Shown piece after piece: positions 1 through 7,401 of a DNA stretch of 15,120 nucleotides. A program made the position numbers and the translations under genes. The notes under the pieces are model-generated. The model did no database searches. It worked only from the letters and a program-made list of their open reading frames with translations, and was not told where the DNA came from. Numbering within the stretch: position 1 is the stretch's first letter; each line of letters opens with the position of its first letter. This DNA comes from Alphaproteobacteria bacterium (GTDB taxonomy: Bacteria > Pseudomonadota > Alphaproteobacteria > RS24). The DNA is taken from NCBI GenBank assembly GCA_029248825.1, contig JAQWIP010000106.1, positions 1 through 15,120 of the forward strand, given 5' to 3'.

Positions 1-179
1 ACGGCGGCAAAGTTGTGGGGGCGGGGTGTCTCATCGACCGCTCGAACGGCAAAGCCAAAGTGGGCGTTAAGCTGGCTTCTTTGGCACGGTTTCAAGTCGA
101 GACGTTTGACGCCAAAAACCTGCCGGATGATTTGAAAAACACACCGGCGATAAAGCCGGGCAGTCGTGGTTTGAAATAG
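1..179 (+). CDS. pyrE: Orotate phosphoribosyltransferase, C-terminal end (partial)
   Basis: Only the last 58 codons are present; the reading frame enters the window with codons beginning at base 3 and stops at TAG 177-179. PyrE transfers the phosphoribosyl group of PRPP to orotate, giving OMP in cytoplasmic de novo pyrimidine synthesis. The visible tail carries VVGAGCLIDRSNG, the end motif KPGSRGLK and a run of short alternating strands, matching from memory the C-terminus of alphaproteobacterial PyrE. The PRPP-binding motif lies upstream and cannot be seen. The next gene starts 10 bp downstream on the same strand, and pyrE next to DUF2062-pdxJ is a familiar alphaproteobacterial order. The call rests on a short fragment plus context. 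Confidence 0.82.
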   Translation, partial: GGKVVGAGCLIDRSNGKAKVGVKLASLARFQVETFDAKNLPDDLKNTPAIKPGSRGLK

Positions 180-189
180 GGGCGCCCGC

Positions 190-747
190 ATGTTTCGACG
201 CCGACTGCCGCAAACCTATTGGCAAAAAGCCCGCCAGTTTTTCTGGCCGCGCGAAGGCTGGTTGCGCGCCACGCTTTATCTATGGCGGCGCACCATTCGT
301 TTGAGCGGCACGCCGCATAGCATTGCTTTGGGGCTGGCGATTGGCGCTTTTGTGTCGGCCAATCCGATTTTAGGCACGCATATTCTTTGGGCGGCGTTTA
401 TCATTTATTTCATCGGCGGCAATTTTCTGGCCGCCATTTTAGGCACATGGGTTGGCAATCCGATTAGTTTTCCGTTCATCTGGCTGGCGACATTTAATCT
501 CGGACATTTGTTGTTAGGCACGTCTGGCGATGTCAAAAAACTGCCGGAGCTGAGCTTGAGCCTGCTCATCGATGCGCCCTTTGGCACCTTGCTGCCGCTC
601 ATCGGGCCGATGCTTTTGGGCTGGATTCCGGTGGGCTTGGTTTTGGGCGCATTGGTTTACTATCCAAGCTATTGGAGCATTGAGACCTATCAGGTAAGGC
701 GGCGCGCGCGCTTGGACAGAAAACGCGATGCAGCGGCTAAAAAATAG
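190..747 (+). CDS. DUF2062 family inner-membrane protein
   Basis: This 185-residue protein of unknown function has a basic N-terminus (residues 1-35), a DUF2062-type core and a strongly basic tail (RRRARLDRKRD near 168-178). The core shows the family hallmark of a Pro/His entry (TPHSIALGLAIGAFVSANP, about 41-59), then GTH (62-64), a hydrophobic segment near 66-88, and GTWVGNPISFP near 85-95 where the family carries a conserved Asn-Pro. Another hydrophobic stretch spans about 126-157. It is therefore probably integral to the inner membrane with cytoplasmic basic ends. AGGGG overlapping the pyrE stop codon is a plausible ribosome site, about 8 bases before the ATG. It sits between pyrE and pdxJ, a common position for this family in alphaproteobacteria. 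No catalytic residues can be named. Confidence 0.85.
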   Translation: MFRRRLPQTYWQKARQFFWPREGWLRATLYLWRRTIRLSGTPHSIALGLAIGAFVSANPILGTHILWAAFIIYFIGGNFLAAILGTWVGNPISFPFIWLATFNLGHLLLGTSGDVKKLPELSLSLLIDAPFGTLLPLIGPMLLGWIPVGLVLGALVYYPSYWSIETYQVRRRARLDRKRDAAAKK

Positions 748-762
748 TGCTAGGAATGCCTC

Positions 763-1530
763 ATGGCAGTAGCTGAAAAACTTCGTCTTGGGGTCAATAT
801 TGACCACGTCGCGACCATCCGCAATGCGCGCGGCGGGCGTTTGCCTGACCCTGTGCGCGCGGCCGAAATGGCCGCTTTGGCTGGCGCCGATGGCATAACG
901 GCGCATTTGCGCGAAGACCGCCGTCATATTGGCGATGAGGATATCGCGCGTTTGGCGAGCGAAATTGGCTTGCCGCTTAACCTAGAAATGGCCGCAACCG
1001 AAGAAATGCGCGCCATTGCTTTGCGCCATAAACCCAATGCCTGCTGTCTGGTGCCAGAAAAACGCCAAGAAGTAACCACCGAAGGCGGGCTGGATGTGCT
1101 GGGCGGCGGGGCGGCTTTGCAAGGCATTCTCGACCCTATCAAGGCGGCGGGCATTCGCATCTCCTTGTTCATCGACCCCGTCGAGGCGCAAATCGAAGCG
1201 GCGGTGAAAGCCGGTGCCGATATTGTTGAACTGCATACGGGCGCCTATGCGCATGCCCATCAAGATGGCGATGCCAAGCGGTTCGCGAGCGAGCTGGCGC
1301 GCTTACAAAAAGGCGCGGAGCTGGCCGATGCGGCTGGGCTGGAAGTGCATGCTGGCCACGGGCTGTGCTTTGAGACGGTGGCGCCCATTTCGGCGATATC
1401 GCAAGTGGTGGAATTAAACATTGGTCATTTTCTTATCGGCGAAGCGATTTTTACCGGCCTTGAAGGCGCCATTGAAAAAATGCGCCGCCTGATGCTAGAA
1501 GCGCGTCGCGGGCAGGGCGCCTCGGCATGA
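763..1530 (+). CDS. pdxJ: Pyridoxine 5'-phosphate synthase
   Basis: PdxJ condenses 1-deoxy-D-xylulose 5-phosphate with 3-amino-2-oxopropyl phosphate to make pyridoxine 5'-phosphate, the ring-closing step of the DXP-dependent vitamin B6 pathway. The protein is 255 residues, close to the usual 240-250. It is a TIM barrel with GVNIDHVATIRNARG (10-24), the catalytic-site His48 in GITAHLREDRRHI, Glu75 in NLEMAATEE, CCLVPEKRQEVTTEGGLD (94-111), LHTGAYA (157-163), HAGHGL with His199 (196-201), and NIGHFLIGEAI near the C-terminus. These correspond to His45, Glu72 and His193 of the E. coli enzyme as I recall it. The ATG is preceded by AGGA at 752-755 at a good distance. The stop overlaps the acpS start (ATGA), so the two are likely translationally coupled. 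Confidence 0.97.
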   Translation: MAVAEKLRLGVNIDHVATIRNARGGRLPDPVRAAEMAALAGADGITAHLREDRRHIGDEDIARLASEIGLPLNLEMAATEEMRAIALRHKPNACCLVPEKRQEVTTEGGLDVLGGGAALQGILDPIKAAGIRISLFIDPVEAQIEAAVKAGADIVELHTGAYAHAHQDGDAKRFASELARLQKGAELADAAGLEVHAGHGLCFETVAPISAISQVVELNIGHFLIGEAIFTGLEGAIEKMRRLMLEARRGQGASA

Positions 1531-1940
1531 TTTTGGGCATTGGCAACGACCTGATTGACATCCGCCGCATTGAAAAAACGCTGGAGCGTTTCGGCGAGCG
1601 CTTCATCCAACGCCTTTATACGGACATCGAGCAAAAGCGCTCGGAGCGGCGCAACCAGCGCGCCGCCTCCTATGCTAAACGCTTTGCCGCCAAAGAAGCC
1701 TGCTCGAAAGCGCTCGGCACCGGGCTTCGCCAAGGCGTGTTTTGGCGCGATATGGGCGTGACCAATCTGCCATCGGGCAAGCCGACGCTAAAGCTGACAG
1801 GCGGGGCTTTGGCGCGGTTGCAAAAAATGACGCCCGAAGGTATGGAAGCGCAAATTGACCTGACCATCACCGATGATTTTCCGCTGGCACAGGCGATTGT
1901 CATTATTTCTGCCAATCCAAAATCCGCAGCGATGGGATAG
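1527..1940 (+). CDS. acpS: Holo-[acyl-carrier-protein] synthase
   Basis: AcpS moves the 4'-phosphopantetheine arm of CoA onto a serine of apo-ACP, activating the carrier protein for fatty acid synthesis in the cytoplasm. The 137-residue product has the two magnesium-site motifs of the family: GIGNDLIDIRRI (4-15, with Asp8) and RFAAKEACSKALGTG (52-66, with Glu57 next to Lys56). Later come WRDMGV and an ITDDFPLAQAIVI strand, corresponding to the usual S-x-T/S-D C-terminal part. The length is slightly above the common 120-135. The start is fixed by the ATGA overlap with the pdxJ stop. The next gene starts 3 bases after this stop. acpS between pdxJ and lepB is a standard alphaproteobacterial order. 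Confidence 0.95.
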   Translation: MILGIGNDLIDIRRIEKTLERFGERFIQRLYTDIEQKRSERRNQRAASYAKRFAAKEACSKALGTGLRQGVFWRDMGVTNLPSGKPTLKLTGGALARLQKMTPEGMEAQIDLTITDDFPLAQAIVIISANPKSAAMG

Positions 1941-1943
1941 TCG

Positions 1944-2705
1944 ATGTCGAAAAAGCAATCTTCAAAACCTGACACCAAGCCAGATGGGGTGAAGGAAAAC
2001 ATTCGTGTTTTCATCTTTGCGGCGGTGATTGCCATTCTCATCCGCTCGCTATTTTTCCAGCCGTTCAACATTCCGTCCAGCTCGATGAAGCCGACTTTGC
2101 TCATCGGGGATTTCCTATTCGTGTCGAAGTTTAGCTATGGCTATTCGCGCCACAGCGTTCCGTTTTCGCTATTGCCCTTCTCGGGGCGCACCTCGGATAC
2201 GCAGCCCGAGCGCGGCGATGTCGTGGTGTTTAAACTGCCTGCCGACAATCGCACGGATTTCATCAAACGCGTGATTGGCCTGCCCGGCGACACTCTTCAG
2301 ATGATAAATGGGCAATTATTCCTCAATGGCGTGGGGGTGAAACGCGAGCGCATCGACGATTTTGTAGAGCCACAACGCGGCGGCGAGCCGATACGCATTC
2401 GTCGGTTCCGCGAGACCCTGCCATCGGGGCGCAGCTATGAGGTGCTAGACCAGATCGACAATGGCCCCGTCGATACCACGCCGATGTATCAAGTGCCAGA
2501 CGGGCATTATTTTATGATGGGCGACAATCGCGATAATTCCACCGACAGCCGCTTTGGCCGCTATGTCGGTTATGTGCCGCATGAAAATCTTGTCGGGCCG
2601 GCGCAAATCCTGTTCCTCTCTTTCGACGACCGCACCCGCTGGTATGAAGTCTGGCGTTGGCCGATTTCCATTCGCGGCTCGCGGCTGTTTGATTTGGTTC
2701 GCTAA
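1944..2705 (+). CDS. lepB: Signal peptidase I
   Basis: LepB removes signal peptides from secreted proteins at the outer face of the cytoplasmic membrane, using a Ser/Lys dyad. The 253-residue protein has a polar N-terminus, one hydrophobic segment (about 20-38), then FQPFNIPSSSMKPTL with nucleophile Ser47, and DFIKRVIGLPGD with general-base Lys108. The conserved GDNRDNSTDSR box lies at 193-203. The region between the dyad and this box holds a moderately long insert (about 128-180) rich in charged residues; such inserts vary widely in the family. A single N-terminal membrane segment is the usual alphaproteobacterial form. ATG 1944 follows the acpS stop by 3 bases, and the stop codon shares one base with the rnc start (TAATG). 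Confidence 0.96.
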   Translation: MSKKQSSKPDTKPDGVKENIRVFIFAAVIAILIRSLFFQPFNIPSSSMKPTLLIGDFLFVSKFSYGYSRHSVPFSLLPFSGRTSDTQPERGDVVVFKLPADNRTDFIKRVIGLPGDTLQMINGQLFLNGVGVKRERIDDFVEPQRGGEPIRIRRFRETLPSGRSYEVLDQIDNGPVDTTPMYQVPDGHYFMMGDNRDNSTDSRFGRYVGYVPHENLVGPAQILFLSFDDRTRWYEVWRWPISIRGSRLFDLVR

Positions 2706-3400
2706 TGGCTTCGCTGAGCGCCTTTGAAAGCCGCTTGGGGCATGTGTTTGGGCAAGCAAAGCTGCTCGAGCGGGCGCTGCGCCATGCCAGTTTGGATGTC
2801 GAGGAAGACAATGAACAGTTAGAGTTTTTGGGCGACCGCGTGTTGGGTTTGGTGATCGCCGAATATCTGCTCGACACGCATGGGCAGGAAAGCGAAGGCG
2901 ATATGGCGCGGCGTCTAGCGCAATTGGTCAGCCGAAAAACCTGCGCCAAAGTCGCCCGAGAGATAGACTTAATCGAAGTGTTGCGCATGGATGAGGGCAT
3001 TCAAAAGAGTCAAAATGTGCCGACCAATATATTGGCCGATGCTTGCGAGGCTGTGTTGGGCGCGGTCTATTTGGATGGCGGTTTGGCGGCGGCGAAACGG
3101 GTGATTGAGGCGCATTGGCAGCCCCATTTTGCGGGTCAGACCGAAGCGCCGATTGACAAGAAAACCGCCTTGCAAGAATGGCTGATGCAGCGCGGACTGG
3201 CTTTGCCTATTTACGAGATTATCGAGCGCACGGGGCCTGACCATGCGCCGGAGTTTACTTTGCAAGCTTCGGCCCATGATGGGTCGGCGCTTGGGGTTGG
3301 GTCGTCGCGCAAATTGGCCGAACAACGTGCCGCCATGGCCTTGTTAGAGAGTTTGAAACAGGGGGCGGCGTTAAGCCCCGAAGAGGAGACGGGCGTATGA
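2705..3400 (+). CDS. rnc: Ribonuclease III
   Basis: RNase III cuts double-stranded RNA, processing the rRNA precursor and some mRNAs, as a homodimer needing magnesium. The 231-residue protein has the catalytic domain first (about 1-145), with signature NEQLEFLGDRVLG at 36-48 (Glu40, Asp44) and NILADACEAVLGAVYLDGG with Asp112 and Glu115; together these form the metal site. A dsRNA-binding domain follows (about 150-220), ending in the typical KLAEQRAAMALLESL helix. All expected acidic residues are present, so an active enzyme is expected. The start overlaps the lepB stop by one base and no clear Shine-Dalgarno precedes it, which suggests translation by reinitiation after lepB. The stop overlaps the era start. 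Confidence 0.97.
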   Translation: MASLSAFESRLGHVFGQAKLLERALRHASLDVEEDNEQLEFLGDRVLGLVIAEYLLDTHGQESEGDMARRLAQLVSRKTCAKVAREIDLIEVLRMDEGIQKSQNVPTNILADACEAVLGAVYLDGGLAAAKRVIEAHWQPHFAGQTEAPIDKKTALQEWLMQRGLALPIYEIIERTGPDHAPEFTLQASAHDGSALGVGSSRKLAEQRAAMALLESLKQGAALSPEEETGV

Positions 3401-4299
3401 CGATGTCACCCCAAAAATGTGGATTTGTCGCGGTCATTGGCCCGCCCAATGCCGGAAAATCAACTTTATCGAATGCGCTCGTGGGGCAGAAAGTCGCCAT
3501 TGTGACGCAAAAAGCCCAGACCACGCGCATGCGTCTGCGGGCTGTGGTGATGCATCAGCAATCGCAAATTATTCTGGTCGATACGCCAGGCATTTTCGAG
3601 GCCAAACAGCGCTTCGACCGCGCCATGGTGAACGAGGCTTGGCTTGGCGTGAATGACGCCGACCAAGTGCTGGTGGTGCTAGACGCGGCGCGCGCCGAAA
3701 CGCCCGAAGTCGACTTAATGTTGGAAGGTCTCGCGCGCAGCGACAAGCAGGTTTCTTTGGTGCTGAATAAAATCGACACCGTGCCGCATGAAAGCCTTTT
3801 GGCCTTGGTGCAAAAATTAAATGAGCGGGTGGCCTTTGCCGATACGTTTTTAATCTCGGCGCTGAAAGGCCATGGGCTCGACCAATTGCGCGATCAATTG
3901 GCGGATAATATGCCCGAAGGCCCGTGGCTCTATCCCGAAGACCAAGCGGCGGATATTCCGTCTCTCTTGTTGGCTTCGGAAGTGTTGCGCGAGAAATTGT
4001 TTTTGCGATTGCACGAAGAGCTGCCGTATTCTTTGACGGTGGAAACCGATAAATGGGAAGTCAAAAAAGACGATTCCGTGCGCATTGAGCAAACTGTTTA
4101 TGTGCGCCGCGATGGCCAAAAGGCGATTGTGTTGGGCAAGGGCGGGCAGACGATGAAAGACATTGGCTCGGAGGCGCGCCGCGAGCTGGAAGAAATGTTT
4201 GAACGCCGCATCCATTTATTCGTCTTTGTGAAAGTGCGTAAAAATTGGAAAGAAGACCCTGAGCGATATCGCACGCTGGGCTTGGATTATAAGGCCTAG
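3397..4299 (+). CDS. era: GTPase Era
   Basis: Era is an essential GTPase that binds the 3' end of 16S rRNA and helps mature the 30S subunit. The 300-residue protein shows the G motifs in order: G1 GPPNAGKST (15-23), G2 around QTTR (41-44), G3 DTPG (62-65), G4 NKID (124-127) and G5 SAL (154-156). A type-II KH domain occupies about 195-290, with the GKGG loop at 247-250 followed by QTMKDIG and a C-terminal VKVRKNWKEDPERYR. ATG 3397 overlaps the rnc TGA. A second in-frame ATG lies at 3403, but GAGGAG at 3382-3387 is better spaced for 3397. rnc-era coupling is widespread in bacteria and fits a shared role in rRNA processing. Confidence 0.97.
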   Translation: MTMSPQKCGFVAVIGPPNAGKSTLSNALVGQKVAIVTQKAQTTRMRLRAVVMHQQSQIILVDTPGIFEAKQRFDRAMVNEAWLGVNDADQVLVVLDAARAETPEVDLMLEGLARSDKQVSLVLNKIDTVPHESLLALVQKLNERVAFADTFLISALKGHGLDQLRDQLADNMPEGPWLYPEDQAADIPSLLLASEVLREKLFLRLHEELPYSLTVETDKWEVKKDDSVRIEQTVYVRRDGQKAIVLGKGGQTMKDIGSEARRELEEMFERRIHLFVFVKVRKNWKEDPERYRTLGLDYKA

Positions 4300-4302
4300 C
4301 CT

Positions 4303-5070
4303 ATGCAGTGGGAAGCCGATGCCCTTATTTTAGCGGCTCGCCCCCACGGCGAAACCAGCGCCATTGTCGATGTGTTTTCGCGCGAGCATGGCCGTTTCAC
4401 CGGCTTGGTGCGTGGCGGCAATAGCCGCCGACTGCGCCCTGTTTTGCAACCTGGCAATATGGTGATGGCCACGTGGCGCGCGCGCCTATCAGAACATTTG
4501 GGCGTCATCAGCGTCGATGCTGGGCGCGCCTATGCGGCCGAGGCGATGAGCGAAGCGAGCCTATTGGCGGGGCTGTCGTCTTTATGCGCCTTGATGCAAA
4601 TCACCCCTGAACGGCAAGCTTATCCGCGCCTCTATGATACGGCGATGTTGGTGCTGGAGGCTTTGGCCGATGCCGAGATAGGCCACAATGGCCAGACCGA
4701 TACCGATGTATGGCTGCCGATTTTGGCGCGTTTTGAAATGGCGCTGCTAGAGGAAACCGGCTTTGGGCTAGACCTGTCGCGCTGTGCGGCCACCGGGGAG
4801 ATTGAAGATTTAATCTATGTCTCGCCGCGCTCGGGCCGCGCGGTTAGCCGCGAGGCGGGCGCGCCCTATGCCGATAAAATGTTCGCCTTGCCCGCGTTTC
4901 TGCTCGACCCTGCCGCCGAGGCCACAACGCAAGATGTGCGCCATGCGCTCGAGTTGCTGGGGCATTTTTTGGAGCGCCGTGTGTATTTGCCCAATGAGGC
5001 GAAACTGCCTGCCGCGCGCGAGCGACTGATAGACATCGTTTCGCGCCAATCGGGGGGCGACAAGGCTTAA
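4303..5070 (+). CDS. recO: DNA repair protein RecO
   Basis: RecO acts with RecR (and RecF) to load RecA onto SSB-coated single-stranded DNA, and it anneals complementary strands. The 255-residue product begins with the OB-fold domain (about 1-80): MQWEADALILAARPHGE, then FSREHGRFTGLVRGG, and LQPGNMVMATWRARLSEHLG. A helical domain follows, including the conserved LARFEMALLEETGFGLDL stretch (about 145-162). The four-cysteine zinc site of some RecO proteins is absent; only one Cys (SRCAATG) remains in that region, as in many Gram-negative RecOs. The gene starts 3 bases after the era stop, so it probably belongs to the same transcript. Identification rests on these motifs plus the standard era-recO order. 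Confidence 0.94.
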   Translation: MQWEADALILAARPHGETSAIVDVFSREHGRFTGLVRGGNSRRLRPVLQPGNMVMATWRARLSEHLGVISVDAGRAYAAEAMSEASLLAGLSSLCALMQITPERQAYPRLYDTAMLVLEALADAEIGHNGQTDTDVWLPILARFEMALLEETGFGLDLSRCAATGEIEDLIYVSPRSGRAVSREAGAPYADKMFALPAFLLDPAAEATTQDVRHALELLGHFLERRVYLPNEAKLPAARERLIDIVSRQSGGDKA

Positions 5071-5081
5071 TTATCCACGAA

Positions 5082-5124
5082 CCAGAATCGGCGAGGCGAT
5101 TTAGAGACAAGCTTGCGAATCTGG
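5082..5124. repeat. Imperfect inverted repeat in the recO-parC gap
   Basis: CCAGAATCG at 5082-5090 faces CGAATCTGG at 5116-5124. The 9-base arms pair except for one central A-A mismatch, with a 25-base spacer. It lies between the recO stop and the parC start and partly covers the candidate parC promoter. It could be an operator dyad or a weak RNA stem. There is no U-run after it, so it does not look like an intrinsic terminator. Confidence 0.4.
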
Positions 5125-5131
5125 CTATAAA
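5104..5131 (+). promoter_or_regulatory. Candidate sigma-70-type promoter for parC
   Basis: TATAAA at 5126-5131 matches five of six -10 consensus bases. GAGACA at 5104-5109 matches four of six -35 bases, with a 16-base spacer. Transcription would begin about 6-7 bases after the -10 box, that is, at or next to the parC ATG (5138). No Shine-Dalgarno sequence lies before that ATG, which fits a leaderless or near-leaderless message. This is inferred from sequence only. Confidence 0.35.
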
Positions 5132-5137
5132 TTTGGC

Positions 5138-7387
5138 ATGAGCGATATTGACGAACTCCCCCCCAGCGAAACCAGCGTTTCCCTCAAGCAAGCGCTAGAA
5201 ACCCGCTATCTGGCCTATGCCCTCTCGACGATTACCAATCGAGCGCTACCCGATGTGCGCGACGGGCTGAAGCCTGTTCATCGGCGTCTGCTGTTCGCCA
5301 TGCGCCAGTTGCGCCTCGACCCCGAGAACGGCTTTAAAAAATCTGCCCGTGTGGTCGGCGATGTTATCGGTCGCTATCACCCACACGGCGACCAAGCCGT
5401 CTATGATGCCCTTGTGCGCCTCGCCCAAGGCTTTGCCGTGCGCTATCCGCTGGTCGATGGGCAGGGTAACTTCGGCAATATCGATGGCGATAATGCGGCC
5501 GCCATGCGTTACACCGAAGCGCGAATGACGGCCATCTCTAGCTTGCTGCTGCAAGACCTCGATAGCGATACGGTCGACTTCCGCCAGACCTATGACGGCG
5601 AAGACGAAGAGCCGATTGTTTTGCCTGCCGCGTTTCCAAATCTCTTGGCCAATGGCGCCTCGGGCATTGCCGTGGGCATGGCCACCAGCATTCCCTCGCA
5701 TAATGTCGATGAATTATGCGCCGCCGCCTTGCATCTTTTAAAAGCGCCCAATGCGCGCATTGATACGTTGATGGAATATGTGCAAGGCCCCGATTTTCCA
5801 ACCGGCGGCACTTGCATTGAAACGCCCGAAGCCTTGCGCGAAGCCTATGCCACAGGGCGCGGCTCCATGCGGGTGCGGGCGAAATATGAAGTCGAAGATA
5901 TGGGGCGTGGCACGTGGCAGATTGTCGTCACAGAAATTCCCTATCAAGTGCAGAAATCGCGCTTGATTGAAAAAATTGCCGAGCTGATGAACGCCAAACA
6001 ATTGCCGATGCTCGATGACATTCGCGATGAAAGCGCGGAAGACATTCGGGTGGTGATTGAGCCGAAGAGCAAAAATCTCAAGCCCGAGCAAGTGATGGCC
6101 GTCTTGTATCGTATGACCGATTTGGAGAGCCGTTTCTCGTTAAATATGAACGTCATCGACAACCAAGGCGTGCCGCGTGTCATGGGGCTGCGCGAGGTGC
6201 TTTTGCAGTGGCTGCAACATCGCAATGATGTGCTTGTTCGCAAATCCAACTACCGGCTGAACAAAATTTTGGCGCGCCTTGAAGTTTTGGATGGCTATCT
6301 GATTGCCTATTTGAACCTCGATGAAGTCATCCGCATCATCCGCGAGGAAGACCATCCGCGCGATATGTTGATGTCGACTTTCAAGCTCACGCAAGTGCAG
6401 GCCGAGGCGATTTTAAACATGCGCCTGCGCGCTTTGCGCAAGCTGGAAGAAGATGGCATTCGTACCGAACACGCCGAGTTGTCGGCCGAAATGGCGGCTT
6501 TGCGAGAGCTTTTGGGTTCCCAAAGCCAGCAACAGGCGGTTGTGGCAGGCGAATTGAAAGCGCTGCGGAAACAGTTCGGCCCGAAAACCGAGCTGGGGCG
6601 TCGGCGGACTATCTTCGCGCAAGTCACGGGCGAAGAAGACATTTCGCTGGATAGTTTGATTGAAAAAGAACCGGTCACGGTTGTCTGTTCAGCCAAAGGT
6701 TGGATTCGCACGCTGAAAGGCCATGCCGAAGATGGCAGCAAGCTGACCTATAAGGATGGTGATAAAGCTAATTTCGTGCTGCACGCGATGACGACCGACA
6801 AGCTGGTGCTTTTCGCCTCTACTGGGCGCGCCTATGCTTTGGATGTCTCGAAACTGCCAGGCGGGCGCGGCAATGGCGATCCGGTGCGTTTGATGCTGGA
6901 CATTGAGCCAGCCGAAGAAATCGTCGAGATGTTCGTGCATGATCCTGCCCGTAAATTGCTGGTCGCCTCGCGCGTTGGCAATGGGTTTATCGTGTCAGAG
7001 ACCGAGCTGATTTCGACCCGCAAAGCGGGCAAGCAAATTCTAAATGTGAAAGCCCCCGATGAGGCGGCCATTTGCGTGCCAGCCTTTGGCGACCGCTTGG
7101 CGGTTTTGGGCGAGAACAAAAAGCTTTTGTGTTTTGCACTCGAGGAAGTGCCAGAGATGCCGCGCGGCAAGGGCGTGCGTTTGCAGCGCCATGGCGATGG
7201 CCATATGGCCGATGCGGGCTGCTATCTGGCCGCAGATGGGCTGAAGATTACCGATAAGGCAGGGCGAGCGCGGGTGTTCGAAGACTTGGACGAATGGCAA
7301 GGCTTGCGCGCGCAAGCAGGTCGCATTCGCCCGAAAGGCTTCCCCGTCGATGGGCTTCTGGGGCTGGCTTTCGCCAATCGCCTCTAA
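5138..7387 (+). CDS. parC: DNA topoisomerase IV subunit A
   Basis: ParC with ParE forms topoisomerase IV, which decatenates sister chromosomes by passing one duplex through a double-strand break. The 749-residue protein has the breakage-reunion domain first: YLAYALSTITNRALPDVRDG (24-43), PVHRRLLFAM, SARVVGDVIGRYHPHGDQAVYD (69-90), and DGDNAAAMRYTEARM with active-site Tyr125. A coiled-coil region (about 350-480) includes MRLRALRKLEED. A degenerate beta-pinwheel C-terminal domain follows. The GyrA-box QRRGGKG is absent, which favours ParC over GyrA, and length and recO adjacency agree. Gln86 occupies the place of E. coli Ser80 and Asp90 that of Glu84 in the quinolone region. The gene ends 14 bp from a convergent gene with no clear terminator hairpin. 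Confidence 0.95.
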   Translation: MSDIDELPPSETSVSLKQALETRYLAYALSTITNRALPDVRDGLKPVHRRLLFAMRQLRLDPENGFKKSARVVGDVIGRYHPHGDQAVYDALVRLAQGFAVRYPLVDGQGNFGNIDGDNAAAMRYTEARMTAISSLLLQDLDSDTVDFRQTYDGEDEEPIVLPAAFPNLLANGASGIAVGMATSIPSHNVDELCAAALHLLKAPNARIDTLMEYVQGPDFPTGGTCIETPEALREAYATGRGSMRVRAKYEVEDMGRGTWQIVVTEIPYQVQKSRLIEKIAELMNAKQLPMLDDIRDESAEDIRVVIEPKSKNLKPEQVMAVLYRMTDLESRFSLNMNVIDNQGVPRVMGLREVLLQWLQHRNDVLVRKSNYRLNKILARLEVLDGYLIAYLNLDEVIRIIREEDHPRDMLMSTFKLTQVQAEAILNMRLRALRKLEEDGIRTEHAELSAEMAALRELLGSQSQQQAVVAGELKALRKQFGPKTELGRRRTIFAQVTGEEDISLDSLIEKEPVTVVCSAKGWIRTLKGHAEDGSKLTYKDGDKANFVLHAMTTDKLVLFASTGRAYALDVSKLPGGRGNGDPVRLMLDIEPAEEIVEMFVHDPARKLLVASRVGNGFIVSETELISTRKAGKQILNVKAPDEAAICVPAFGDRLAVLGENKKLLCFALEEVPEMPRGKGVRLQRHGDGHMADAGCYLAADGLKITDKAGRARVFEDLDEWQGLRAQAGRIRPKGFPVDGLLGLAFANRL

Positions 7388-7401
7388 GCTTATTCGAAAG
7401 C

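Noticed and set aside
514..927. 137-codon minus-strand open frame across the DUF2062-pdxJ junction
   Set aside because: It lies opposite two well-supported genes, and its residue make-up (Arg/Ala/Gln-rich, no motif) is that of a shadow frame.
4780..4870. Zinc finger in RecO
   Set aside because: Only one cysteine is present in the region where some RecO proteins have four, so no metal site can be claimed.
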